64,000 bases of DNA from positions 496,001 through 560,000 of the forward strand of contig NZ_JAENHK010000010.1 in NCBI RefSeq assembly GCF_016595215.1. The letters run 5' to 3'. The translations under genes and the position numbers were made by a program. A model generated the notes under the pieces. The model was given only the letters and a program-made list of their open reading frames with translations, had not been told where the DNA came from and did no database searches. The DNA comes from Chryseobacterium paridis (GTDB taxonomy: Bacteria; Bacteroidota; Bacteroidia; Flavobacteriales; Weeksellaceae). Positions 23,157 to 31,319 of this stretch are shown here, piece by piece (position 1 is the stretch's first letter; each line of letters starts with the position of its first letter).

Positions 23157-25765
23157 AAAGGGTAACCAAATGCAACGTTCAATGTAGGTTTAAAAGGTTG
23201 GAAGTCTTTAAATCTCCATCTGTCACCATTAGGTTTGTTAGGATCATAGATCTTATAGGCAAAATCAAGTCTTAAAGTAATATAGGCTATATTTACTCTT
23301 AATCCGAATCCACTACCTACACCTACCTGTCCCAGGAATTTATTGAACTTGAATTCATCACCGTATCCATCATTATAATTCTTTAGACTCCATGTGTTAC
23401 CGATATCTGTAAAAAGCGCGCCTTCATACATATCCGTGAAAGGAATCCTGTATTCAATATTCGTTGTCAGTTTTAGGTTATCTGTCATATAGGTTCGAAC
23501 TCTTTCATCGACTTGAGAGTCAGCTGGGCCTAATCCTCCAAAAGCAACCCAGGCTCTGATATCATTTGAACCCCCATTGAAATAAGATCTGATAACAGGC
23601 ATTGAAGTGGAGTTTCCATAAGGTATCCCAACTCCAATAAACTGTCTGAGAACCAAAGTTTGATTGCCATTAAATTTAAAATACTTTCTTACATCAAAAT
23701 CAAATTTCACAAACTGAGCATAAGGTACTCCAAAAATGGTTCTTTGTGGGCTGGTTACAACCCCTCCGCCATCATTTCTTCTTTGGTTAAATACGCTGAG
23801 TATATTACCCGCCAATTCTACTTTTCCATTAAAATAAAAAGCATTTGGATATTCTTTTTTTCCTATTTCATTATATACATAATTATAGATCATAGAGGAA
23901 ATAAGGACATCCTGAGTCTGTCTGTCTTTATTAACAAGGACTCCTGTAAATGCAGTGAAAAGATCTGCTCCTGTCTGATCAAGGGAGTTGCGATAGTTAA
24001 CGTCTTCTACTATTTGTTTTGAAACTTCATCGATCGTAAGGTTTCCTGCCAAAAATTTGATTTGAGTATCATGACCTACCTGACCACTTTGAAAATAATT
24101 TTCAAATATTTCTTTTCTTACTTCTTCATCACTGGTAAAATAACTATAATATGCTGATTTATTCTTTGTTAAACTCAATTGAGTGTTAAAGAGTGTAAGT
24201 CTGTGAGAGACCCTATCATTTACTGTAGCGAGATAATTTAATCCAGTATTAAAGTTAACCCTTCCCAGACCTATATTATTTTGGATAGCTGCTCCTAAAA
24301 CAATTGATGATGTAGGGCTATACCTTTTAGGAATCAGTTTATAATAGTCAAAAGGAAGGAGAAGTCTTGGGAAGTTAAGAGAAGCCTGTGCCGACAATTC
24401 ATAAGCTAAGATACGCTGGCTGATATCTTTTGGATTTCTTATAGATCCAAATGTTCCCGAAAGACTTGTTGAAAGGTTTTCAGCCCCTTTAAATACATTT
24501 CTTGTAGTAAGATCGACTGAAGGTGAGATCCCTAAATTTAATATTTGGGAATAGTTAACATCCGTTCCTACCTTTAATTCATATTTTGGAAGTGGCTTAA
24601 GGATGTATAAAACATCAATAATACTGTCATTGGGTGATTTGTCGCCTCCTTGTCTTAAAGAATCTTTAGCCTTTAAAATGCTAAAATTATTCATTGATAA
24701 AATATTCCTTTTGGTAAGATCAAGTTTCTTTTGGTCATACACCTGCTTATGGCCAACGATTATATTTCGCCAAATAGATCTTGTCTGATATTTATTATCG
24801 ATTTTATGAAATCGTATTCCTCTCAAACTATCCTTGGTTGTACTTTTACGATATTCACCTGACTCATTTACTATGGCAACATCTATATTCCCAATGGTTG
24901 AAACTTTATATGGACTATTTAAAGAATCTTTATGGATCTCTAATGTAAGGGGAACCTGCTTTCTGCTTTTTAATGAATCAGCAACAAAATAAATTTCATC
25001 ATTAAAATTATTGAACTTGTAATAACCATAATCTCTCATGAATTCATTGATCCTTGTTACTTCTTTTTCAAGAACAGTCTGATCAAGTATCTGGCCTGAT
25101 CTCACAAGGGTCTGATTAATCTTTTGCTGATAAAGATTATGGATAACCGGATCTGGAATATTATAATAATATTCTTTGATATAAGTAGGGTCTTTATGGG
25201 TAATGAAATAGGTTACAGCTGCTTTTTTTGCTGCAGAATCTATTTTTGTTTTAAATTTTACTTCTGCATCCCAGTATCCTCTGTAGGTTAATCTCTTACT
25301 AATAGACTCTGCACCTTTCTCTGCCTTTGTTTGATCCAAAATAACCGGAGGTGAACCCCAGTTATGGTACAATCTGTCCATAAGAAGACTTTTTCCCACA
25401 CTACTTTTCATGTTGTATCTGATAAAAAGAGAATCTCTTAATTTTTGAGTTCTCATTTCACTAGGGTAGGTCATGTATTCATTAAGAATGGTATCATATT
25501 TAGGATTAGCAGCATTGTAAAGCAGTAGTCCCAATGGCATAAATAGAAACTGTTTCTTGTTGGGCTTTTGCTGAACGTAACCTTTTAGTTCGCTGTCAAA
25601 AGGCAGTCTGCCATCTTCAAAAGTAAATTTATTCTCTGTAAGCAAATATTCACCATCCGGAACTTTTTTTGTCGTACTACAAGCGTAAAGAAGAGTAACA
25701 AATGTTGCAAATGATATAATTTTATAATATTTTTGAGGAGAATTCTTATAATGCTTACAGCTCAT
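23153..25765 (-). CDS. tamL: Omp85-family translocation and assembly module lipoprotein (TamL-like)
   Basis: This 870-residue outer-membrane protein of the BamA/TamA superfamily has the lipoprotein signal typical of the Bacteroidota form (YKIISFATFVTLLYACS, lipobox YAC). POTRA-like repeats follow (KRLTYRGYWDAEVKFKT, then LDQTVLEKEVTRINEFMRDYGYYKF). A 16-strand barrel follows, with the surface-antigen motif FFNGGSNDIRAW matching the conserved (V/I)RG(F/Y)-like lid loop, and it ends in a terminal Phe. TamL works with an inner-membrane TamB to insert outer-membrane proteins or move lipids. In-frame sequence continues upstream to 25939 but lies inside the divergent methyltransferase gene; ATG 25765 gives the lipoprotein signal. 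Confidence 0.85.
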   Translation of the reverse strand: MSCKHYKNSPQKYYKIISFATFVTLLYACSTTKKVPDGEYLLTENKFTFEDGRLPFDSELKGYVQQKPNKKQFLFMPLGLLLYNAANPKYDTILNEYMTYPSEMRTQKLRDSLFIRYNMKSSVGKSLLMDRLYHNWGSPPVILDQTKAEKGAESISKRLTYRGYWDAEVKFKTKIDSAAKKAAVTYFITHKDPTYIKEYYYNIPDPVIHNLYQQKINQTLVRSGQILDQTVLEKEVTRINEFMRDYGYYKFNNFNDEIYFVADSLKSRKQVPLTLEIHKDSLNSPYKVSTIGNIDVAIVNESGEYRKSTTKDSLRGIRFHKIDNKYQTRSIWRNIIVGHKQVYDQKKLDLTKRNILSMNNFSILKAKDSLRQGGDKSPNDSIIDVLYILKPLPKYELKVGTDVNYSQILNLGISPSVDLTTRNVFKGAENLSTSLSGTFGSIRNPKDISQRILAYELSAQASLNFPRLLLPFDYYKLIPKRYSPTSSIVLGAAIQNNIGLGRVNFNTGLNYLATVNDRVSHRLTLFNTQLSLTKNKSAYYSYFTSDEEVRKEIFENYFQSGQVGHDTQIKFLAGNLTIDEVSKQIVEDVNYRNSLDQTGADLFTAFTGVLVNKDRQTQDVLISSMIYNYVYNEIGKKEYPNAFYFNGKVELAGNILSVFNQRRNDGGGVVTSPQRTIFGVPYAQFVKFDFDVRKYFKFNGNQTLVLRQFIGVGIPYGNSTSMPVIRSYFNGGSNDIRAWVAFGGLGPADSQVDERVRTYMTDNLKLTTNIEYRIPFTDMYEGALFTDIGNTWSLKNYNDGYGDEFKFNKFLGQVGVGSGFGLRVNIAYITLRLDFAYKIYDPNKPNGDRWRFKDFQPFKPTLNVAFGYPF
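25705..25735 (+). promoter_or_regulatory. Methyltransferase promoter inside the tamL 5' end
   Basis: TTG at 25705-25707 and TATTTTTG at 25728-25735 are 20 bases apart and fit the Bacteroidota consensus. The site lies within the first codons of tamL on the other strand, 15 bases before the methyltransferase ATG. A facing TATTTTTG for tamL lies at 25815 to 25808, inside the methyltransferase gene. Confidence 0.5.
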
Positions 25766-26476
25766 ACAATAAAAATTTTTCAGTCTTTGGATAAAAAGAA
25801 GTTCAGGCAAAAATACAATTTGTTTTTGGTTGAAGGTAATAAAATCATTTGTGAACTTCCCAATTCTAACTTTAAAATTAAAGAAATATTTTCTACAGAT
25901 CCACACAAGTTGGATTTTTCCGAAGTGCCTATGACTCATATATCTGAAAATGAGTTAAAAAAAATCAGTTTTCTAAAAACACCTAAAGACTCTGTTGCAG
26001 TTTGTTATATTGAGCCGGAAAGAAAGATGCCGGATGTAAGTGTTCAGCTTGTATTGGATGGGATTCAGGATCCGGGAAATTTAGGAACCATTATTCGTTT
26101 GGCGGATTGGTTTGGGATAGAACAAATTATTTGCAGTGAAGATACAGTAGATTTTTATAATCCAAAGGTTATCCAAGCCACAATGGGTTCTTTTACCAGG
26201 GTTAATATGGTATATTGTAATCTTGTTGATTATCTTTCTGAAACGAAAAATATTAATATTGGAACTGATATGGATGGGGAAAATATCTATCAGTTTGAGA
26301 AACCTGAAAAACTGAATCTGATCTTAGGAAATGAAGGAAATGGAATGAGGGCAGAAACGGAAAAATTACTTCAAAAAAGTATAAGTATTCCAAGGTTTGG
26401 TAAATCTAAATCTACAGAGAGCCTTAATGTATCAATGGCAGCGGGAATCATATTAGGACAATTGTTTTCTAAATAG
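25751..26476 (+). CDS. TrmH/SpoU-family RNA 2'-O-methyltransferase
   Basis: This enzyme transfers a methyl group from S-adenosylmethionine to a ribose 2'-OH in rRNA or tRNA. In its 241 residues an N-terminal substrate-binding domain (KIFQSLDKKKFRQKYNLFLVEGNKI) precedes the SPOUT knot. The three knot motifs are visible: LVLDGIQDPGNLGTIIRLADWFG, LILGNEGNGM and ISIPRFGKSKSTESLNVSMAAGIILG. The target nucleotide cannot be told. ATG 25751 is chosen over the upstream in-frame start because the family begins at MLTAHTIK and the -7 element lies just upstream. The start overlaps the divergent tamL by 15 bases. Confidence 0.9.
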   Translation: MLTAHTIKIFQSLDKKKFRQKYNLFLVEGNKIICELPNSNFKIKEIFSTDPHKLDFSEVPMTHISENELKKISFLKTPKDSVAVCYIEPERKMPDVSVQLVLDGIQDPGNLGTIIRLADWFGIEQIICSEDTVDFYNPKVIQATMGSFTRVNMVYCNLVDYLSETKNINIGTDMDGENIYQFEKPEKLNLILGNEGNGMRAETEKLLQKSISIPRFGKSKSTESLNVSMAAGIILGQLFSK

Positions 26477-26484
26477 ATAGTAGG

Positions 26485-26534
26485 TAGAGGTTGGAAATTA
26501 GATAAAAAAGTATTGAACTAATTTCTAACCTCTA
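26485..26534. repeat. Inverted repeat between convergent genes
   Basis: TAGAGGTTGGAAATTAG (26485-26501) faces CTAATTTCTAACCTCTA (26518-26534), 16 of 17 positions matching. A related sequence lies at 51724-51798. As RNA it forms a hairpin and may replace a classical terminator. Confidence 0.6.
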
Positions 26535-26545
26535 GTCTCTAATTT

Positions 26546-27043
26546 CTATATCAACTGTTCCATGCTGGATACACTTTTATTCTTTTGATAGCTTTCAAGC
26601 TTTTTTCTAACGAACTTTAAGGCAACCGGCGCCAGATAAATCATAGCAACACCAAGCAGCTTCTTCTTCCAGTTAGAACTACGCATATTTTTCTTCGCAT
26701 AATTTCCAACCAACGCAGTAGCTCCTAGCCTAATGATGCTATCCAAAGCATTTCCCGAGAATGCTGAACTTGCAATACCCATTGCTGTATTCTTACTGAT
26801 CAGTATATCTTTTACTTCTGAGGTAAGCTGTTTTGCAATGACATCTTTTCTCAAAACTATTTTTTCATCACCATCTTCATCTACCTTTTCCTGTAGGTAT
26901 TGATCTGTTAAACCATTGGTAAATGCACTTAAGCTTTCTTTTGTATTTTTAAATGTAAGAAGGTTTTCTAAATCACTAAGTTCTTCTTTCAGTAATTTCT
27001 TTTTTATTCTTAATTCTTTTAAACTTTCGTAGTTTCTGCTCAT
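26546..27043 (-). CDS. Hypothetical protein, coiled-coil N-terminus and hydrophobic C-terminus
   Basis: This 165-residue protein is of unrecognised family. The first 30 residues form a charged helix (ESLKELRIKKKLLKEELSDLENLL), probably a coiled coil. The middle is polar, and residues about 100-150 contain Ala/Gly-rich helices (SIIRLGATALVGNYAKK, LLGVAMIYLAPVALKFV) that could associate with the membrane. It starts three bases before the stop-proximal end of the holin-like gene and shares its transcript. This trio order (YtxH, holin-like, this protein) suggests an envelope or stress role. Confidence 0.7.
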   Translation of the reverse strand: MSRNYESLKELRIKKKLLKEELSDLENLLTFKNTKESLSAFTNGLTDQYLQEKVDEDGDEKIVLRKDVIAKQLTSEVKDILISKNTAMGIASSAFSGNALDSIIRLGATALVGNYAKKNMRSSNWKKKLLGVAMIYLAPVALKFVRKKLESYQKNKSVSSMEQLI

Positions 27044-27046
27044 AGC

Positions 27047-27355
27047 TTAATGATTTAAAAATTTAATAACCTGATCTGCAACAGAATTTACAATTCTCTT
27101 TTTAAATACCATAACGATAATCATCAATAACAAGTAAAATGCGGCAACAATCAAAAAACCATAAGAGTAATTATCCATTGCTTTACCTATAAGAAATGCA
27201 ATTCCAAAGTTAAAAAGAATGATGAAAAAAGCGAAGGCAACAAGTAATACAACCAGATAGGTAATCATACCAGCGGAAAGTGATGATTTTTCGGTAGCTT
27301 CTATTTTAAGCAGATCTATCCTCTTAGATGCATATTCTTTGATAGTTTCTATCAT
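27047..27355 (-). CDS. Phage-holin-like (DUF1469 type) membrane protein
   Basis: The 102-residue protein has an N-terminal amphipathic helix (MIETIKEYASKRIDLLKIEATEK) and two TM segments (about 29-56 and 68-88), followed by a basic tail. This is the pattern of the putative actinobacterial holin-X / YqjE-type family. Such proteins are widespread chromosomal envelope proteins, so no lysis role is implied. The downstream 165-residue gene follows by three bases. Confidence 0.8.
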   Translation of the reverse strand: MIETIKEYASKRIDLLKIEATEKSSLSAGMITYLVVLLVAFAFFIILFNFGIAFLIGKAMDNYSYGFLIVAAFYLLLMIIVMVFKKRIVNSVADQVIKFLNH

Positions 27356-27375
27356 CTGTTTTTTTTTAAAGTTAC

Positions 27376-27408
27376 AAAAAAAGGAACCTTAATGCAAAAA
27401 GTCCCTTT
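27376..27408 (-). terminator. Hairpin between the ytxH-like and holin-like genes
   Basis: In minus-strand RNA AAAGGGAC pairs with GUUCCUUU (one G-U pair) across a 13-base loop and is followed by a U run. It would end the ytxH-like transcript or lower expression of the two genes that follow. Confidence 0.6.
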
Positions 27409-27436
27409 CATAATTTAAAAATTAATTGAAATTATA

Positions 27437-27784
27437 TTATTTAAGATCATTCAATTCTGCTTCTACATCTTTTACAACATCTGTAGTTTTAGAAACGATT
27501 TGATCTTTATATTTATCGTATCCATCCTTTACGGTATGAGCAACACTATTTGCTGTTTCTTTAAATGTAGAAGATATATTACCATATTGATCTTTTACTT
27601 TTTCAGAAACTTCATCGTACTTGCTTTTAGCCTGATCTTTAAGATCATTAGCCTTTGTTTTTATTTTTTTTCTAGTTTCTTTTCCTTCTTCTGGCGCATA
27701 AAGCATTCCAAGCACTACACCTGCTGCTGCACCTGCAAGAAGTCCTGCTAATATACCTGCTGTATTGTTTCCTTTTCTAGACAT
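27437..27784 (-). CDS. YtxH-domain protein
   Basis: In this 115-residue protein a glycine- and alanine-rich TM segment (TAGILAGLLAGAAAGVVLGMLYAPEEGKETRKK) is followed by a long charged helix with repeated Lys/Asp/Glu (KANDLKDQAKSKYDEVSEKVKDQYGN). This is the standard YtxH plan. Family members are often induced by general stress; the molecular function is unknown. The gene begins a group with the holin-like and 165-residue proteins on the same strand, although a hairpin lies after its stop. Confidence 0.88.
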   Translation of the reverse strand: MSRKGNNTAGILAGLLAGAAAGVVLGMLYAPEEGKETRKKIKTKANDLKDQAKSKYDEVSEKVKDQYGNISSTFKETANSVAHTVKDGYDKYKDQIVSKTTDVVKDVEAELNDLK

Positions 27785-27879
27785 TTTTCGTTTTTTTAAT
27801 AGTTAATAATATTAGTTTTTTAACGTGTTGAATATTACAATTAATATACCAAATGGGGCTATGTCCTTATTAAAAATTG

Positions 27880-28554
27880 TTAAATCTTTTGAATATAAGC
27901 CAGGATTGCTTCGATGGTTTCTTTTTTGGAAAGTTTCGTATTATCAATGACAATGGCATCTTCGGCTTTTCTTAAAGGAGCGATTTCTCTTTCGCTATCA
28001 ATTTTATCTCTTTCAATAAGATTTTCCTTTACCTGCTGTTCATTAGCCTCAATATCCAGACTTAAAAGCTCATGGTATCTTCTTTTTGTTCTTTCATCAA
28101 TACTTGCGGTAAGGAAAAATTTAAAATCAGCATTAGGTAGAACGACAGTTCCTATATCACGGCCATCCATTATAATACCGCCTTTATCTGCTAAAGACCT
28201 TTGAGATTGTAAAAGGAAGTCTCTCACTTCTTTCTGTTTGGCAACCAGGCTTACATTATCAGAAACCTCATTGCTTCGTATTTCTTTAGAGATGTCATTT
28301 TGATTAAGATAAAGAACAAGCTCTCCGTCATTATTTTTAAATTCAAGCTGAATTTTGTCCAATGATGAGAAAAGAAGGTTAAGATCTATCAAGCCATTTT
28401 CATCCTTACAATGTTGTAGGGCAAACCAGGTAACTCCTCTGTAAAGTGCTCCGGTATCTAAATGAATAAGCCCCAATTTGTCGGCAATGACCTTTGATAT
28501 TGAACTTTTTCCGGTAGACGAGTACCCATCGATAGCTATTACAGGTTTTTTCAT
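27880..28554 (-). CDS. cmk: (d)CMP kinase
   Basis: This enzyme phosphorylates CMP and dCMP to the diphosphates, supplying CTP and dCTP pools. Its 224 residues begin with the P-loop IDGYSSTGKSSISK (GYSSTGKSS at 10-18). Next come HLDTGALYRGVTW in the nucleotide-binding domain, the central segment MDGRDIGTVVLPNADFKFFLTAS and the lid region RDKIDSEREIAPLRKAEDAIVID, all family signatures. It lies 64 bases downstream of porQ on the same strand. The porQ-cmk neighbourhood is common in Flavobacteriia and may reflect co-transcription. Confidence 0.96.
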   Translation of the reverse strand: MKKPVIAIDGYSSTGKSSISKVIADKLGLIHLDTGALYRGVTWFALQHCKDENGLIDLNLLFSSLDKIQLEFKNNDGELVLYLNQNDISKEIRSNEVSDNVSLVAKQKEVRDFLLQSQRSLADKGGIIMDGRDIGTVVLPNADFKFFLTASIDERTKRRYHELLSLDIEANEQQVKENLIERDKIDSEREIAPLRKAEDAIVIDNTKLSKKETIEAILAYIQKI

Positions 28555-28618
28555 AACGCAAATTTCAAGATTTTTTTTAAAAAATCAAGGAAATGGAAAA
28601 GTAAATATTGAAAAAAAT

Positions 28619-29608
28619 TTAATAACGATGTCCGCTAAGATCCATAGAAACACCTATCTGATTCACATTAGAAGAGTTATGATATCTTACGTGAGCATAG
28701 TCGATTCTGAATTTAGAAATCTTAATTCCAAACCCTCCTGACAATCCGGAAAAGTTTCTTTGGTCTGCCACAGCTAATTCGTTTCCTCTTTTTACATTAT
28801 ATCCCAATCTGATATTAAAGTTTTTTTCAGGAAACAATTCTGCACCAATGGAAAAATGATCAGCAATTTTTCTTCCTACATTCACTTCCTGACCATCTAC
28901 ATTAAATGGAGAAGAAATATCAAACTGCTGTAAGTCATGTGCTGTAATTGTAATAGCCAGAGGAATTGCCTTTAAAATTCTGGTGTATCCAAGATCAATA
29001 CGGAAGGGAAGGTTTTCTCTTGTTCCGTTAAAGGATTTAAATTGATATCCGAAATTTCTTGCGACCAGAGATAGAACTTCTTTGTTCTTTTTATTATGAT
29101 AGGTAATTCCCGCAGTACCGGAAATTGCCGATGAAGTATAGGTGTCAATTTTTGAAGTGATAAAATTAATTCCCCCTCCAATGGTCCAGTCTTCTTCAAA
29201 CTGATAAGCATATCCTGCTCCGATCGCAACATCAGATGCTTTGAATTGCCCATTTTCAAAACCACTTTCATCTGTTCTTGGAATATCACCATAGCTCATA
29301 TATCGAGCATTGATCGTAGCCATATGGCCGTTATCAAAGTCTTTAGCAAAAGCAATGGTTCCATATTTAGAATCTGCAAGATATGCAGCACCATTTACAG
29401 AAAGCTGTTTGTCTGAATCTTTATTAAGTAAAGCTGGATTTGCTATAGCAAAGGAAACATCATAATCTCTTATAGTAATTGCATCGCCACCTAATGCAGC
29501 CTGTCTTGCAGATACGGGAATGTTTAAGAAAGGATAAACATTTGTTCCTGTTTGTGCATAAGAAACAATTCCTGACAGAAATAATGAAAGAATGATAATT
29601 TTCTTCAA
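28619..29608 (-). CDS. porQ: Type IX secretion system protein PorQ
   Basis: PorQ is an outer-membrane barrel of the type IX secretion system, which exports proteins with C-terminal sorting domains, and is related to the PorV fold. The 329-residue protein has a signal peptide (MKKIIILSLFLSGIVSYAQTG). The family start is VYPFLNIPVSARQAALGGDAITIRD, with SFAIANPALL. Long alternating strands and a late GLSGGFGIKISKFRIDYAHVRYHNSSNVNQIGV region complete the barrel. Its presence implies a functional type IX pathway elsewhere in the genome. A near-perfect promoter precedes it. Confidence 0.92.
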   Translation of the reverse strand: MKKIIILSLFLSGIVSYAQTGTNVYPFLNIPVSARQAALGGDAITIRDYDVSFAIANPALLNKDSDKQLSVNGAAYLADSKYGTIAFAKDFDNGHMATINARYMSYGDIPRTDESGFENGQFKASDVAIGAGYAYQFEEDWTIGGGINFITSKIDTYTSSAISGTAGITYHNKKNKEVLSLVARNFGYQFKSFNGTRENLPFRIDLGYTRILKAIPLAITITAHDLQQFDISSPFNVDGQEVNVGRKIADHFSIGAELFPEKNFNIRLGYNVKRGNELAVADQRNFSGLSGGFGIKISKFRIDYAHVRYHNSSNVNQIGVSMDLSGHRY

Positions 29609-29626
29609 TTCAATTTATAATTATTG

Positions 29627-29655
29627 CAAAAATAATCCTTTTTTGTAGTTGTCAA
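29627..29655 (-). promoter_or_regulatory. porQ promoter
   Basis: On the minus strand TTG (29655 to 29653), an 18-base spacer and TATTTTTG (29634 to 29627) match the Bacteroidota sigma-A promoter. The porQ start lies about 19 bases downstream of the -7 element. Confidence 0.65.
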
Positions 29656-29713
29656 AATATTTCTAACATTATTTACAGCTAAATATTTTTCTTTTTCCAA
29701 TATTTTTAATGAT

Positions 29714-29721
29714 TATATTTG
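29714..29721 (+). promoter_or_regulatory. -7 element of pyrH
   Basis: TATATTTG fits TAnnTTTG. TTT stands at the -33 position. The ATG of pyrH lies 54 bases downstream. Confidence 0.45.
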
Positions 29722-29775
29722 CAAAATCAAATTTCAGGGAGATAAGCCTTAATAAAAAAGTTATAAAAATTTAAA

Positions 29776-30483
29776 ATGAAATATAAAAGAATCCTTCTAA
29801 AACTTAGTGGTGAAGCCTTAATGGGGAACAGACAATATGGTATTGACAATGACAGACTACAAGAGTATGCTGCGGAAATAAAAAAAGTAGTAGATAAAGG
29901 TTGTGAAGTTGCCATTGTAATTGGAGGAGGAAATATATTCCGTGGAGTAGCGGGTGCTGCAAAAGGGATGGATAGAGTACAGGGAGACTATATGGGGATG
30001 CTGGCAACAGTGATCAATGGTATGGCTTTACAAGGTGCTTTAGAAGATGCAGGAATCAAAACCAGACTTCAATCGGCTATTGAAATGGATAAAGTAGCTG
30101 AACCTTTTATTAAAAGACGTGCTGTAAGACATTTGGAAAAAGGAAGAGTGGTTATTTTTGGAGCAGGAACAGGAAATCCTTACTTTACAACGGATACTGC
30201 TGCTACATTAAGAGCTATAGAAATTGGTGCTGATGTTATTTTAAAAGGAACAAGGGTAGATGGAATCTATGACAGTGATCCTGAAAAAAATGCAGGAGCA
30301 GTAAAATATAATTCTTTATCTTTCGATGAAGTTTTTGAGAAAAACCTTAAAGTAATGGATATGACTGCATTTACTTTAAGTCATGAAAATAAATTACCTA
30401 TTATTGTATTTGATATGAACAAAGATGGTAATTTGGTGAAAATTGTAGACGGGGAAAATGTAGGAACTTTAGTTGATTTATAG
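29776..30483 (+). CDS. pyrH: UMP kinase
   Basis: This hexameric enzyme of the amino-acid-kinase fold makes UDP from UMP. Its 235 residues include [15 protein letters not shown] at the N-terminus, [11 protein letters not shown] for phosphate binding, [32 protein letters not shown] for UMP, and [17 protein letters not shown], all diagnostic. It lies upstream of frr on the same strand, the usual bacterial order, here with 127 bases between them and a separate -7 element for frr. Confidence 0.97.
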   Translation: MKYKRILLKLSGEALMGNRQYGIDNDRLQEYAAEIKKVVDKGCEVAIVIGGGNIFRGVAGAAKGMDRVQGDYMGMLATVINGMALQGALEDAGIKTRLQSAIEMDKVAEPFIKRRAVRHLEKGRVVIFGAGTGNPYFTTDTAATLRAIEIGADVILKGTRVDGIYDSDPEKNAGAVKYNSLSFDEVFEKNLKVMDMTAFTLSHENKLPIIVFDMNKDGNLVKIVDGENVGTLVDL

Positions 30484-30575
30484 GAATTGGATAATTGGAT
30501 GTTAAAAGATTTAAAAATTTAAACATTTAAAAATTCAAAGATTACTTATTAGTCATTAATACGACTTATCATTTA

Positions 30576-30583
30576 TAATTTTG
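30576..30583 (+). promoter_or_regulatory. -7 element of frr
   Basis: TAATTTTG fits TAnnTTTG and lies 27 bases before the frr ATG. A start site near 30590 excludes the longer in-frame extension of frr that begins at 30581. Confidence 0.5.
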
Positions 30584-30610
30584 TGTAACTATTCAAATTT
30601 TAGATATATA

Positions 30611-31165
30611 ATGGAAGAATTAGATCTTATAGTAGAGTCTGTAAAACAGGATATGGAAGCAGCTATTAAACACTTGGAACATGCATTTCAAAGAATCAGA
30701 GCAGGACGTGCTTCTACTTCAATGGTTCAGGATGTTATGGTAGAATATTACGGAGCTCCGACTCCTATCAACCAAGTTGCTAACGTTTCAGTTCCTGATG
30801 CCATGACTATTTCTATTCAACCTTGGGACAGAACAGCTATTGGTGCTATAGAAAAAGCTATTATTAATTCTAATTTAGGTTTTGCACCTTCTAACAATGG
30901 AGAGAATATCATTTTGAATGTTCCACCATTGACAGAGGAAAGAAGAAGAGATCTTGCAAAGCAGGCTAAAGGAGAAACTGAACAGACAAAAATCGTAGTA
31001 AGAAACGCCAGACAAGACGGTTTGAAAGAACTTAAAAAATTAGAAGGTATTTCTGAAGATGTTGTAAAGGGAACTGAAGAAAGCATTCAGGCTCTTACCG
31101 ATAAATACGTAAAGTCTTGTGACGAGCATCTTAAAACAAAAGAAGCTGAAATTATGAAAGTATAA
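30611..31165 (+). CDS. frr: Ribosome recycling factor
   Basis: RRF splits post-termination ribosomes together with EF-G. The 184-residue protein has the usual length and signatures: MEAAIKHLEHAFQRIRAGRAS, then QVANVSVPDAMTISIQPWDR, ENIILNVPPLTEERRRDLAKQAK and VRNARQDGLKELKKL. The ATG at 30611 gives the family N-terminus. A ten-codon in-frame extension upstream overlaps the promoter element and is discounted. A strong terminator follows. Confidence 0.97.
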   Translation: MEELDLIVESVKQDMEAAIKHLEHAFQRIRAGRASTSMVQDVMVEYYGAPTPINQVANVSVPDAMTISIQPWDRTAIGAIEKAIINSNLGFAPSNNGENIILNVPPLTEERRRDLAKQAKGETEQTKIVVRNARQDGLKELKKLEGISEDVVKGTEESIQALTDKYVKSCDEHLKTKEAEIMKV

Positions 31166-31176
31166 TTTTCAGTTTT

Positions 31177-31222
31177 TACCATACAAAATAGGCTTCAATT
31201 TGAAGCCTATTTTTGTATGGTA
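31177..31222 (+). terminator. Terminator after frr
   Basis: A long stem (TACCATACAAAATAGGCTTCA paired with TGAAGCCTA...TTTTGTATGGTA) with a short loop begins 12 bases after the frr stop. The inner ATAGGCTTCA / TGAAGCCTAT is followed by TTTTT. Confidence 0.85.
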
Positions 31223-31284
31223 TAGTTTCTATTATTTAAGTTTAATCCACAGTTAAAGACAAAGAGAGACTGAAACAGAACAAC

Positions 31285-31318
31285 AAAAAAAGATCCGGAA
31301 TTTTCCGGATCTTTTTTT
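31285..31318. terminator. Bidirectional terminator after lptF
   Basis: AGATCCGGAA / TTCCGGATCT extended by A and T runs forms a stem with a two-base centre, immediately beyond the lptF stop on the minus strand. Confidence 0.88.
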
Positions 31319-31319
31319 G

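Noticed and set aside
27047..27355. Prophage or lysis cassette suggested by the holin-like gene
   Set aside because: There are no endolysin, structural, integrase or att sequences nearby. The family is a common chromosomal envelope protein.
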